DNA of 34,630 nt from assembly GCF_001591565.1 (NCBI RefSeq), contig NZ_BCVD01000029.1:1-34630 (forward strand), given 5' to 3'. Shown here in pieces: positions 25,800 through 33,792 of this stretch (within the stretch, counting starts at the first letter, position 1; every line of letters starts with the position of its first letter). Both the position numbers and the translations under genes were made by a program. The stretch comes from Priestia flexa NBRC 15715. Its GTDB lineage: Bacteria; Bacillota; Bacilli; Bacillales; Bacillaceae_H. The notes under the pieces are model-generated. The model was not told the DNA's origin. It worked only from the letters and a program-made list of their open reading frames with translations, and did no database searches.

Positions 25800-26804
25800 T
25801 TACTCCAGTATGTTTTTAACAGACCCCCGCTCGACAAGCTCAGGAGTTAGCATAACCCTTTGTTTAATCGACTCACTTCCGTTAATTGTCTTTAAGAGCT
25901 GCGCAAACGTATATTCAGCCATTTGCGTAATCGGTTGCTCAATGGTTGTTAATCCCGGATCAGCCATTTCAGCATAGATCGTATTGTCAAATCCAATAAC
26001 TGATAAATCACCAGGAATAGCTAACCCCTGTTTTCGAGCCTCATTCATAACTGCTACGGCAATTAAGTCCGTACAGGCAAAGACAGCAGTAGGTTTTTTA
26101 GGACCTGATAAGAGTTCACGCGCCGCTCTTTTGGCATCTTCAATAACTGAACGACAGCTAATTACATCACCGTCTTTTAAAAAAACCTGCTCTTCGTTTA
26201 ATGCCTGTGTAAACCCATTTAGACGTGCTTTACTACTGCTACGATCTTGTTCCATAATAATAGCTATTTGACGGTGCCCTTTACTTGTTAAGTGGTCCCC
26301 CGCTAAATAGCCACCTCTTACATCATCTGTGGTAACCACATGAGTAGAGACTGATGGATGATCCACAGAAAACAGAACAAGCGGTAGTTCTCTGCTTACA
26401 ATTTTATTTACTAGCTTAAAATTATTTAGCTCAGTGGCAACTACAATGCCATCTACCTGCTTTTTCAACAAGAGCTCTACATATTCATTTTCACGTTCTG
26501 GCTGATTATCAGTACTGCAAAGAAACAGTGTATACCCTGCAGATCGCGCGCTATTTTCAAAAGCACGCGCTACCTCTGCAAAAAATGGGTTTGAAATATC
26601 GGGTACCAGCACGCCGATTGTATACGTTTTCTTTCCAGTTAAAGCTGCCGCTACGCTACTTGGCTGATAATCGAGCTCTTCCATCACCTTGTGAACTTTT
26701 TTTCGCGTTTTTTCACCGATACGACCTGTTTCGTTAATAACTTTTGATACAGTGGCGATAGAAACTCCAGCTTTTTTTGCTACATCATAAATTGTTGTTT
26801 TCAT
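25800..26804 (-). CDS. LacI/GalR-family regulator of the inositol region
   Basis: The 334-aa repressor has the N-terminal helix-turn-helix TIYDVAKKAGVSIATVSKVI (3-22) and hinge helix PSSVAAALTGKKT (48-60), then a periplasmic-binding-protein-like ligand domain (GVLVPDISNPFFAEVARAFE, FACTDLIAVAVMNEA, GFDNTIYAEMADPGLTTIEQP). A ribosome binding site GAGGAGAAG lies ahead of the ATG. In B. subtilis the iol genes use the DeoR-type IolR; here a LacI protein inside the transporter operon seems to have that role, since LacI-type palindromes lie at all main promoters. The effector is unknown; an inositol intermediate is likely. Confidence 0.9.
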   Translation of the reverse strand: MKTTIYDVAKKAGVSIATVSKVINETGRIGEKTRKKVHKVMEELDYQPSSVAAALTGKKTYTIGVLVPDISNPFFAEVARAFENSARSAGYTLFLCSTDNQPERENEYVELLLKKQVDGIVVATELNNFKLVNKIVSRELPLVLFSVDHPSVSTHVVTTDDVRGGYLAGDHLTSKGHRQIAIIMEQDRSSSKARLNGFTQALNEEQVFLKDGDVISCRSVIEDAKRAARELLSGPKKPTAVFACTDLIAVAVMNEARKQGLAIPGDLSVIGFDNTIYAEMADPGLTTIEQPITQMAEYTFAQLLKTINGSESIKQRVMLTPELVERGSVKNILE

Positions 26805-26873
26805 TCTAGCTCTTCTCCTCTTAATCTTCTCTTTTAATTATCTTATCACGAATGAGTTGTTCATATCCTTTAC

Positions 26874-26885
26874 AAGGCGCTTTCT
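26874..26885. promoter_or_regulatory. Degenerate operator upstream of the LacI gene
   Basis: On the minus strand AGAAAGCGCCTT matches the rbsA-type operator except for one central change. It lies in the 144-bp gap between the binding-protein gene and the LacI gene, so it could allow autoregulation. Confidence 0.5.
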
Positions 26886-26948
26886 ACATGGATTCTTAAC
26901 ACGCCTGATTAAGAGTTTCTATCGCACATCAAGAGCTTAATACTGCTA

Positions 26949-27902
26949 TTATTTTGAAATACTTTGTAAGAACTCTAGCTTTTCCTGAGCGTTTTCTTTT
27001 GTGATAATATCGATCCCACTATCAATACGTTTTTCAATTTTTTCACCCTTAATTGTTTTCAGCGCATTTTCTACACCTTGATATCCCATATCATATGGAC
27101 TTTGTGCAATCGTACCGGCCATTTTACCAGCAATGATTGATTCAACAGCTTCAACGGTTCCATCTGTACCAATTACAGGAATATCCCCTTTACCTTCAAG
27201 AGCACGTAAAGCCCCGAGTGCCATATCATCATTTGCAGAAAATACACCTTTTACATCTTTGTTTTTTTGCATAATGTTTTCCATAACAGACATCGCTTTT
27301 GTTTTATCACTATCAGCTGGCTGTTCAGCAACAATCTTCATGCCTGCCTTTTCAAGTTCTTCTTTCGCTCCTTTAATACGAGCATCCATTGCTGAGTTCC
27401 CAAGTGCTCCCGCAATTAAAGCAACGCTATCTCCTTTTTCTAGCATAGATGCAAGAAGTTTTCCTCCTTCTTGACCAGCCGTATAGTTATCTGTTCCAAT
27501 AAACGCTGTTTTTTCATCAAAATCAGCATCTGTATCAATTAATAGTACCGGTAAATCACCTTGAGTTGCTTGCTTTAAGACAGGTACAACCGTTGAAGGC
27601 TGAGATGGTGACACTACAATTGCTCCCGGCATCTGATTGATGGAATCTTCAATCATATTTACCTGTTCAATAACTTGAGATTCAGATGCTGGCCCAACAA
27701 TATTTACATCCACGCCTAGATCTTTTCCCGCTTCTTTCGCTCCCGCTTCAACGTACTTCCAATATGGACTACTCAGCGTTTTTAAAACGACCGTTACGCT
27801 TTCTTCTCCTCCTCCAGACGCTTTATCACTGCTGCACCCTGCTGCAACTAGTAACCCGGCTGCCATTGTTAACATCCCTAACTTTTTTAACCCTTTTTTC
27901 AT
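26949..27902 (-). CDS. Sugar ABC transporter substrate-binding lipoprotein (RbsB-like)
   Basis: The 317-aa lipoprotein captures a sugar or cyclitol outside the membrane. It has a signal peptide MKKGLKKLGMLTMAAG with lipobox LVAAGC (C23), then the type 1 periplasmic fold: TVVLKTLSSPYWKYVEAGAK, GAIVVSPSQPSTV, LIDTDADF, AFIGTDNYTAGQEGGK, FSANDDMALGALRAL, VIGTDGT. The start at 27902 is chosen because GGGGG lies 8 bp upstream and the lipoprotein signal begins there; a frame open to 28055 would overlap the permease gene. Relatives bind ribose, inositol or other sugars; the iol context favours inositol (inference). Confidence 0.9.
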   Translation of the reverse strand: MKKGLKKLGMLTMAAGLLVAAGCSSDKASGGGEESVTVVLKTLSSPYWKYVEAGAKEAGKDLGVDVNIVGPASESQVIEQVNMIEDSINQMPGAIVVSPSQPSTVVPVLKQATQGDLPVLLIDTDADFDEKTAFIGTDNYTAGQEGGKLLASMLEKGDSVALIAGALGNSAMDARIKGAKEELEKAGMKIVAEQPADSDKTKAMSVMENIMQKNKDVKGVFSANDDMALGALRALEGKGDIPVIGTDGTVEAVESIIAGKMAGTIAQSPYDMGYQGVENALKTIKGEKIEKRIDSGIDIITKENAQEKLEFLQSISK

Positions 27903-27936
27903 CAGCATTTCCCCCTTTAGAATAGATAACCAAAAA

Positions 27937-27949
27937 TGTAAACGCTTAA
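27937..27949. promoter_or_regulatory. Operator/cre-like site between permease and binding-protein genes
   Basis: TGTAAACGCTTAA resembles a CcpA cre box and the half-sites of the local LacI operators. It is in the 52-bp gap before the binding-protein gene. Confidence 0.5.
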
Positions 27950-27954
27950 TTTTT

Positions 27955-28950
27955 TTATGAACCCTTTTTGCTTTTTCTCTGTCTAAGTACGTCCACATAT
28001 ACGGCTGCGATAATGACGACTCCAATAACTGCCATTTGAAAATCAGCTGAAACATTGAGTAAGTTCAGGCCATTTCTTAACACAGCAATGATCATGGCTC
28101 CAATTAGCGTTCCCCATACGGTACCTACGCCTCCAAAGAAGCTTGCACCTCCGATAATAACGGCTGCAATTGCATCTAACTCGTAAGATAAACCAGCGAG
28201 CGGGAACGCAGAATTGACGCGTCCAACCATAACAAGTCCAGCCAGCGCTGCCATAAAGCCGCTGATTGTATAAACAATAATGAGAACGCGATCTACATTA
28301 ATCCCTGATAAGTGGGCTGCTTCTTTATTGCCCCCAATTGCATAAATGTATCGGCCTGTTTGTGTTCTTGTTAAAAAGATGTGAAAAATAATGTACATCA
28401 CAATGACAAGTAAAAAGCTGATTGGAATTGGGCCAATAAATTCTCCACCTAAAAATTGAATCATAAAAGGAAAGCCTGCAATAGGTGCTGCAGCGGTAAT
28501 GATTAACGCAATACCACGAGCAATGTTCATGGTGCCAAGCGTTGAGATAAATGGATGAGGCAAGCGAAGTTTTGTAAGTAAAATTCCGTTTAACCATCCA
28601 AAGAATATACCAACTAATAAGCAAACAAGAATACCTAGAATTGGATTGAATCCCATCGTAACAGAGACAATACCCATGACCATAATTGAAACAGCTAATA
28701 TTGACCCAACAGATAAATCAATACCTGCTGTTAAAATAGGTAAAAGCATTCCCAGTGCTAATAAAGCATTGATAGAAGACTGACGAGCGATATTCATAAT
28801 ATTATTTACAGTAAGGAATTTGTCAGATAGCAGTGTAAGAATACCGCTTAATATAATAAGACCGATTAAGGCACCAAACTTACCTAAAAAATGCTTAAAT
28901 GACTTCTTTTCGCTGGGCGCTGGCTTTTTTTGAATAATAACTTCACTCAT
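27955..28950 (-). CDS. Sugar ABC transporter permease (RbsC-like)
   Basis: This 331-aa membrane protein of the BPD_transp_2 family has about ten helices. Marks are NIMNIARQSSINALLALGMLLPILTAGIDLSVGS (about 50-83), the GILVCLLVGIFFGWLNG loop, STLGTMNIARGIALI, and AAVIIGGASFFGGVGTVWGTLIGA near the end, all typical of RbsC/XylH-type permeases. GGAGGCTGAACG precedes the ATG, located in the end of the ATPase gene region; only 5 bp separate them. It forms the pore with the adjacent ATPase and binding protein. Confidence 0.93.
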   Translation of the reverse strand: MSEVIIQKKPAPSEKKSFKHFLGKFGALIGLIILSGILTLLSDKFLTVNNIMNIARQSSINALLALGMLLPILTAGIDLSVGSILAVSIMVMGIVSVTMGFNPILGILVCLLVGIFFGWLNGILLTKLRLPHPFISTLGTMNIARGIALIITAAAPIAGFPFMIQFLGGEFIGPIPISFLLVIVMYIIFHIFLTRTQTGRYIYAIGGNKEAAHLSGINVDRVLIIVYTISGFMAALAGLVMVGRVNSAFPLAGLSYELDAIAAVIIGGASFFGGVGTVWGTLIGAMIIAVLRNGLNLLNVSADFQMAVIGVVIIAAVYVDVLRQRKSKKGS

Positions 28951-28955
28951 TACGT

Positions 28956-30464
28956 TCAGCCTCCTGTCGCTGCTTTCATAATTATTTCTTGATTTGCTTC
29001 TTGAATTTCTAAATCAGCCGTAAATTTACCTTCATTCATTACGAGTACGCGATCACACATACCAAGAATTTCTGGTAAATCAGATGAAATCATAAGAACA
29101 ATCGCACCATTCTCTACAAGCTGATTCATTAAACGATATACCTCGACTTTGGCACCTACATCAATTCCTCGAGTCGGCTCATCAAAAATGAACACCTTTG
29201 CTTGTGTACAAAGCCATTTGGCAATAACTACTTTTTGCTGATTACCACCGCTTAGCTTACGAGCATGAAGCTCAATATTATCAGGACGTACCCGCAGTTC
29301 TTTAATATAGTTGTCTGCTGTTTTCTTAATGGTGTTTAAATTGATAAGATTATTTTTTTGTTTAAACATTTTTGTATTAGCTAAGGAGATGTTAAAATCT
29401 AGAGGTTGATCCAACAGGAGGCCCTCATTCTTTCGATCTTCAGTAATGAATGCAATACCTGCATTGATGGCGTCTTTAGGTGATTTAATATGAACTTCTT
29501 TCTTATCGATATATACGCTTCCGCTTTCTTTTTGGTCAGCTCCAAAAATCGCTCTAGCTAACTCTGTTCTTCCTGCTCCAACCAATCCGGAAATACCGAC
29601 AATCTCGCCGTATCTCAGGGTAAAGTTCAGCTTTTCTTTAAAGCCTTTGACATGGAAATCTTTGATGCGAAACCCTTCATCTCCAAGTACAAACGACTGC
29701 TTTGGATATTTTTCATCTAACGTTCTTCCAACCATAAGCTCAATCCACTTGTCCGTTGTTGTTGTGCGAACTGGTAGCGTATCGATTTGAAAGCCATCTC
29801 GTAAAATGGTTATTCGATCACCCATCCGCTTAATCTCATCCAACCGATGAGAGATAAAAACAATTGCAATACCTTTTTTCGTAAGGCCTTCTACTGTTGA
29901 ATATAGCTGTTCAACTTCTGTAGAACTTAGGCTGGCAGTTGGCTCATCCATAATGATTAACTTCGCATCTAAGGTAAGCGCTTTAGCAATTTCCACTAAT
30001 TGTTGCTGACCAATCCCTAATTCACTGAGCTGCTTATCAGCAAGATCTGGGCTTTGTCCTAACATGGTCAAGTAGCGCTTTGCTTCTTCTCTCATTTGTT
30101 TATGGTTTAAAAAAGAAGCCTTTCCACGTTGCTTTAATTCCCTTCCAAGGAAGATGTTTTCATAGACTTTCAGCTGTGGAATAACGTTGAGTTCTTGATA
30201 AATTGTTGCGATGCCAAGCTTCATAGAATCCACAGGATTATTAATCTGCACATGCTTTCCTTCCCAGTAAATCTCACCTTCATCCTTTTCATAAGCCCCT
30301 GTTAAAATTTTAATGAGAGTTGATTTTCCAGCTCCATTTTCTCCTAACAGAACATGTACTTCTCCAGCTTTAACATTTAAATCAATGCCCTTTAAAACAT
30401 GGTTGTTGGAAAAACTCTTTTTAATCCCTTTCATTATAAGCAACGCTTGATTGTCACCTATCAT
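28956..30464 (-). CDS. Sugar ABC transporter ATP-binding protein (RbsA-like, fused double ATPase)
   Basis: The 502-aa protein has two ATPase halves in one chain, as in RbsA/XylG/MglA. The first half has Walker A GENGAGKST (about 38-46), LGIGQQQLVEIAKAL and Walker B LIIMDEPTASL. The second half has the degenerate Walker A GLVGAGRTE and the signature LSGGNQQKVVIAKWL with FIFDEPTRGIDVGAK. GAAAGGGG lies before the ATG. It is the first gene of the transporter operon, read from a promoter with a perfect LacI-type palindrome. Confidence 0.94.
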   Translation of the reverse strand: MIGDNQALLIMKGIKKSFSNNHVLKGIDLNVKAGEVHVLLGENGAGKSTLIKILTGAYEKDEGEIYWEGKHVQINNPVDSMKLGIATIYQELNVIPQLKVYENIFLGRELKQRGKASFLNHKQMREEAKRYLTMLGQSPDLADKQLSELGIGQQQLVEIAKALTLDAKLIIMDEPTASLSSTEVEQLYSTVEGLTKKGIAIVFISHRLDEIKRMGDRITILRDGFQIDTLPVRTTTTDKWIELMVGRTLDEKYPKQSFVLGDEGFRIKDFHVKGFKEKLNFTLRYGEIVGISGLVGAGRTELARAIFGADQKESGSVYIDKKEVHIKSPKDAINAGIAFITEDRKNEGLLLDQPLDFNISLANTKMFKQKNNLINLNTIKKTADNYIKELRVRPDNIELHARKLSGGNQQKVVIAKWLCTQAKVFIFDEPTRGIDVGAKVEVYRLMNQLVENGAIVLMISSDLPEILGMCDRVLVMNEGKFTADLEIQEANQEIIMKAATGG

Positions 30465-30493
30465 GTAAAGACCCCTTTCATCTCCTAAGTAAA

Positions 30494-30505
30494 GAAAGCG
30501 CTTTC
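30494..30505. promoter_or_regulatory. Operator at the ABC transporter promoter
   Basis: GAAAGCGCTTTC is a perfect 12-bp palindrome 13 bp downstream of the -10. It matches the LacI-type operators at iolG and the MFS gene and also fits a CcpA cre site, so glucose repression may act here too. Confidence 0.75.
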
Positions 30506-30518
30506 CTAATTGATTTGA

Positions 30519-30547
30519 ATTATAAATAGTTTTGTAGAGATTGGCAA
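30519..30547 (-). promoter_or_regulatory. Promoter of the ABC transporter operon
   Basis: On the minus strand TTGCCA (30542-30547), 17 bp, TATAAT (30519-30524). Confidence 0.75.
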
Positions 30548-30679
30548 CAACTTTTTTCAGAAAATTTTATCTTTTTATAATTATAGGCATGCTCTCTCCT
30601 AATCAAATCTATATTCTAAGATATTAATTATTTTTTCACATACTATCCAAGGAGTTATGTATTAAAACATTCCTCTTGC

Positions 30680-31003
30680 TTATCTATCGAAAACAAAAAG
30701 GCTATTCATTGTATAAAATAATAGTTTGTGAAAGAAAAGATATAAAAAAGCCACATGAAATTTTTTCATGTGGCTTTTCCAGATTGACGAGAACCTTACA
30801 GGTTTCTCGTCAATCTGCTCTTTTTTATATTGAGGTATTCTCTTAATTACATCGACAATTGTTTTTGCAATGGTCATAACCGTAAATAGTCTCGTGTCAT
30901 TCTCCACTTCCATTTCTTTTTGGCTGCTTCCTGCTTTTACTGTCCAAGCTGTTGTTGCAGATTCTTTCTTTTCCTCTTCTGTTCGCTTGAAAAAACTGCC
31001 CAT
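30680..31003 (-). CDS. Hypothetical small protein whose frame runs through two hairpins
   Basis: The open frame gives 107 aa. The first 65 residues look like a genuine small soluble protein (MGSFFKRTEEEKKESATTAW, then RLFTVMTIAKTIVDVIKRIP). From about residue 64 the codons fall in a 13-bp-arm hairpin and then in a classical terminator with T6 near codon 87, so the mRNA should end before the stop codon at 30680. The frame may therefore be shifted near its end (a +1 shift meets TAA within the first hairpin), or the message is non-stop. GAGG lies 8 bp before the ATG, and TATAAT lies about 45 bp upstream. No family recognised. Confidence 0.5.
   Translation of the reverse strand: MGSFFKRTEEEKKESATTAWTVKAGSSQKEMEVENDTRLFTVMTIAKTIVDVIKRIPQYKKEQIDEKPVRFSSIWKSHMKKFHVAFLYLFFHKLLFYTMNSLFVFDR
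30742..30780. terminator. Terminator hairpin 1 (bidirectional)
   Basis: AAAGCCACATGAAA and TTTCATGTGGCTTT form a long stem (arms flank TTT), with A-rich and T-rich flanks on both sides. On the minus strand it ends in T6. Confidence 0.88.
30781..30817. repeat. Inverted repeat adjoining the terminator
   Basis: The arms AGATTGACGAGAA and TTCTCGTCAATCT are perfectly complementary over 13 bp, with a short inner CC/GG pairing. On the plus strand it is followed by GCTCTTTTTT, so it could also terminate transcripts in that direction. It is within the 3' part of the open frame at 30680-31003. Confidence 0.75.
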
Positions 31004-31090
31004 CTCCCTCGCCTCACTTTTGTCAGTCCTCTTTCTATTTATTATAGCAAGATTTTGTTACCTCAACAGCTACCGAGCGACTTTTCCCTG

Positions 31091-31480
31091 TTATTCATAA
31101 GGCGTCACAATCAGCAATCCAATAACTAGTAAGAAGAGAAGAAGCAAAATAAGTGCTAAAGAATCAATGATGATGGGCAAACGAGCGGTCTTTTTAGCAA
31201 GGAAATGCGAGATACCATAAAATAAAATGGCAAAACATTTACCTGCATATCCAAACACCGTTTGTGAACAGCTGTACACTGATTTTTCATAACGACTGAT
31301 ATACTCGCTCTTAAATAACACAAACTGAATGCCAAGCGCAGCGTTAATCATAATCACAACCAAGATACCTGCTAATAAAAATGGAAGATTAGTGGATAGA
31401 TAAACGACCATCGTACACCCTAACAGAAATAGTAAACCTATTATGTACCCACACCACTTAATACAGTTCACGTTCCTCAA
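31091..31480 (-). CDS. Hypothetical membrane protein coupled to the EAL gene
   Basis: The 129-aa protein has about four membrane helices (CGYIIGLLFLLGCTMVVYL, FLLAGILVVIMINAALGIQF, a weaker one near CFAILFYGISHF, and LALILLLLFLLVIGLLIV). The start codon is TTG, overlapping the stop of the EAL gene as TTGA, with GGAGGTATTCG directly upstream; this ribosome binding site decides the start and indicates translational coupling. No family is recognised. Tight coupling suggests it works with the phosphodiesterase, perhaps as a membrane anchor or sensor (inference). Confidence 0.72.
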   Translation of the reverse strand: MRNVNCIKWCGYIIGLLFLLGCTMVVYLSTNLPFLLAGILVVIMINAALGIQFVLFKSEYISRYEKSVYSCSQTVFGYAGKCFAILFYGISHFLAKKTARLPIIIDSLALILLLLFLLVIGLLIVTPYE

Positions 31481-32247
31481 CGAATACCTCCAAAGCTCAG
31501 CGATTGCCTAAGCTGATGAGTCTTTAAAAATGTATCGATTGCCGCAGGACGATCTAGTAAATAGCCTTGTACTACCTTAATATCTAGCGCAAGTGCAATA
31601 GCCAAATCCTTTTCACACTCAATTCCTTCTAAAATGAGCGTGGTGTTTCCTTCATTATATTGTGATAAGCATTTCACCATTTCTTGCTTTTCTTTTGAAT
31701 CAGCTAAACCCCTTGAAAAATAGCGATCTAGCTTAATAATGTCTGGCCGATGCTCCACAACGTGCTGAAGACTCCCCATCCCTGTTCCTACATCGTCTAT
31801 AGCGATTTGAAACCCACATTGACGCAAATAGTTCAGCCCTTCTTTAAACAGTGGAGATGACCAGACACTGTGCTCAAATGGACTTTCATTCAGTTCGAAT
31901 ACCACGCGCTTGAAGATGCTTGGATACATAACTAATAAGTGCTGAATAAAAAAGTGAAACTGTTTATCTATTAAAGTGGATGGAAAAATATTCACAAACA
32001 GCTTTTCACCTTGTAAAATTTCAAATGGAAAACAATCAATGGCTCCTTCAATCGCCATCATGTCAAGCTGAGTCAGCTTTTTTTCTTCGTGCGCCTGTAA
32101 AAATACATCCATAATGGGTGCATGAGAATAATGTAATCTTAACAGTGCTTCAAACCCTATTTTACTCCATCTATTCACACTATAAATTGGTTGATAAACA
32201 AACGTAAATTGTTCTTTGTCAAATTGTTTTGAAAAATAATCTTCCAT
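31477..32247 (-). CDS. Stand-alone EAL-domain c-di-GMP phosphodiesterase
   Basis: The 256-aa cytosolic protein is a single EAL domain that should cleave c-di-GMP to pGpG. All key residues are seen: EALLRL (33-38), N86, E118, the D151-D152 pair in IAIDDVGTG, K172 in IIKLDRYF, E207 in ILEGIE and Q227 in VVQGYLL. There is no GGDEF or sensor domain, so control must come from a partner or from expression. The next gene, a membrane protein, overlaps it by 4 bp. No strong ribosome binding site is seen: GGGGGCAATATG gives only a short spacing. Confidence 0.9.
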   Translation of the reverse strand: MEDYFSKQFDKEQFTFVYQPIYSVNRWSKIGFEALLRLHYSHAPIMDVFLQAHEEKKLTQLDMMAIEGAIDCFPFEILQGEKLFVNIFPSTLIDKQFHFFIQHLLVMYPSIFKRVVFELNESPFEHSVWSSPLFKEGLNYLRQCGFQIAIDDVGTGMGSLQHVVEHRPDIIKLDRYFSRGLADSKEKQEMVKCLSQYNEGNTTLILEGIECEKDLAIALALDIKVVQGYLLDRPAAIDTFLKTHQLRQSLSFGGIR

Positions 32248-32365
32248 ATTGCCCCCTCAGTTCTCTGCATAATTATTGCGTTTCGTACATTTTCTATCCT
32301 ATATGTTAGTTAACTGTTTAATTAGCTATTATCTTATAAATCGGCAAAGCACTTGATTATTTTAA

Positions 32366-32399
32366 CACAAAAAACACCCATTTTTTGGTAATGAGCGTT
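32366..32399 (-). terminator. Terminator of the amidase gene
   Basis: On the minus strand AACGCTCAT pairs with ATGGGTGTT (9 bp, with G-U pairs) and is followed by T4-5. It lies 20 bp after the amidase stop. Confidence 0.75.
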
Positions 32400-32418
32400 T
32401 TTTTATCATTTTTATATT

Positions 32419-33600
32419 TTACTCTTTCAAGGAGACTCTTTCTTTACTTCCCATCCATGCTTGCACCCATTTCACTAATTGCTGATCTTGATTTCTTCCT
32501 GCAATAACGGATAAACCAACAGGGAGTTGATTAACATAACCAGCTGGAATCGTAAGCTGTGGTAACCCGGCTAAACCAGCTAAGCACGTCATCTGCAGCG
32601 TATACAACCTTCGATTTTGAAGTTCTGGACCAACCGCATTCTTCAGAGGGGCTACTCCAGGAGCTGTTGGTAGCACTAAGATTGTTTGACCATCTAAAAG
32701 ATGAGTAAGCTCTTTAGTAATCGTGTCACGAATTTGTTTAGCATCTGACATATCTTCTTCTTTTAATGTGCTCGCCCATTCAAAACGTTCGGCTACATCA
32801 GGACCAAATGTCGGGTTATATCGTTTAATCCATTCTCCGTGAGCACGCCAAATTTCAATTCCCTGCAGCGTGCGAAATGCTTCCATACATTCACTTAGCT
32901 TGTAAGAAAGCTGTAAATTCTTGTAGCTAACAGCGTGATCTTCTAATAGAACTTCTACTTTCTTACCGGCTTCCTCATCCGCTAGTTCAAACAAATTGTT
33001 TACTCCAACGACGTTCTCAAAAGAAGGTGCTGTAGCTTGAGACGCAAACAACACGGATGCAACATCAAGCATCGTGTTTATATCTTTTGCCATAAACCCT
33101 ACCGTATCAAAACTGGGTGCTAACGGTATTAATCCTTTAACCGATAAGCTACCGTGCGTCGGTCTAAATCCATAAACCCCGCAATAGCTAGCTGGAATTC
33201 GTATCGATCCCCCTGTGTCCGTTCCAATTGCAAAATCGACGAGCCCAGCAGCTACCGCCACCGCTGAGCCGCTTGATGAACCTCCTGGAATTCGGTTGTG
33301 ATTAATTGGATGAAGTGGCGTTCCATAATGAAAGTTTTCACCATTTAATCCATACATTAGCTCATCTGTATGCGTTACGCCCGTCAGCTTAGCACCTGAA
33401 GCTAACAAACTTTTAACAGCTTCAGCATGATCACTCGCTTGTTCATGGGTATGTAGCCAGTAAGGGTTTCCCGCACTAGCCGTATGTCCTTTTACATCAA
33501 ATACATCTTTTAAAGCAAATGTTTTTCCACTTAACACTCCGTGATTCGTTGGCTCTGCGATTATTTCTTTATTAAGAAATGCATTCCATTTATCGTTCAT
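32419..33600 (-). CDS. Amidase-signature family hydrolase
   Basis: The 393-aa enzyme belongs to the amidase-signature family (GatA/AtzF/FAAH fold) and should hydrolyse an amide bond. The Ser-cisSer-Lys triad is seen as K31 in FALKDVFDVKG, the Ser cluster of GGSSSGSAVAVAAG (106-119) and S132 in GTDTGGSIRIPAS. At 393 aa it is shorter than GatA (about 485), close to the small amidases annotated as AtzF-like or indoleacetamide hydrolase-like. No gatB or gatC lies nearby, so a role in tRNA amidation is unlikely. The ATG at 33600 has AAGGGAG 8 bp upstream; a GTG six bases earlier is less well placed. Natural substrate unknown. Confidence 0.9.
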   Translation of the reverse strand: MNDKWNAFLNKEIIAEPTNHGVLSGKTFALKDVFDVKGHTASAGNPYWLHTHEQASDHAEAVKSLLASGAKLTGVTHTDELMYGLNGENFHYGTPLHPINHNRIPGGSSSGSAVAVAAGLVDFAIGTDTGGSIRIPASYCGVYGFRPTHGSLSVKGLIPLAPSFDTVGFMAKDINTMLDVASVLFASQATAPSFENVVGVNNLFELADEEAGKKVEVLLEDHAVSYKNLQLSYKLSECMEAFRTLQGIEIWRAHGEWIKRYNPTFGPDVAERFEWASTLKEEDMSDAKQIRDTITKELTHLLDGQTILVLPTAPGVAPLKNAVGPELQNRRLYTLQMTCLAGLAGLPQLTIPAGYVNQLPVGLSVIAGRNQDQQLVKWVQAWMGSKERVSLKE

Positions 33601-33792
33601 CCTCACCGCTCCCTTTTCACTTATGTCTCTTTTAAGCGTAATAACTAGAAGGATGATTGGTCAACGAATGTGTAATAACTTCTGACAAATGTTAAAACAC
33701 TGTAAGGATAACGATTAAAAATTGCTCTTTCTGTTTTAAACAAGGTAAAGTAATAGTAGCTTTTGATTTTATACGCAAAGGAATAGAATACT

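Noticed and set aside
27903-28055. N-terminal extension of the binding lipoprotein
   Set aside because: It would overlap the permease gene by about 100 bp and hide the lipoprotein signal; the ATG at 27902 has a GGGGG site at the right distance.
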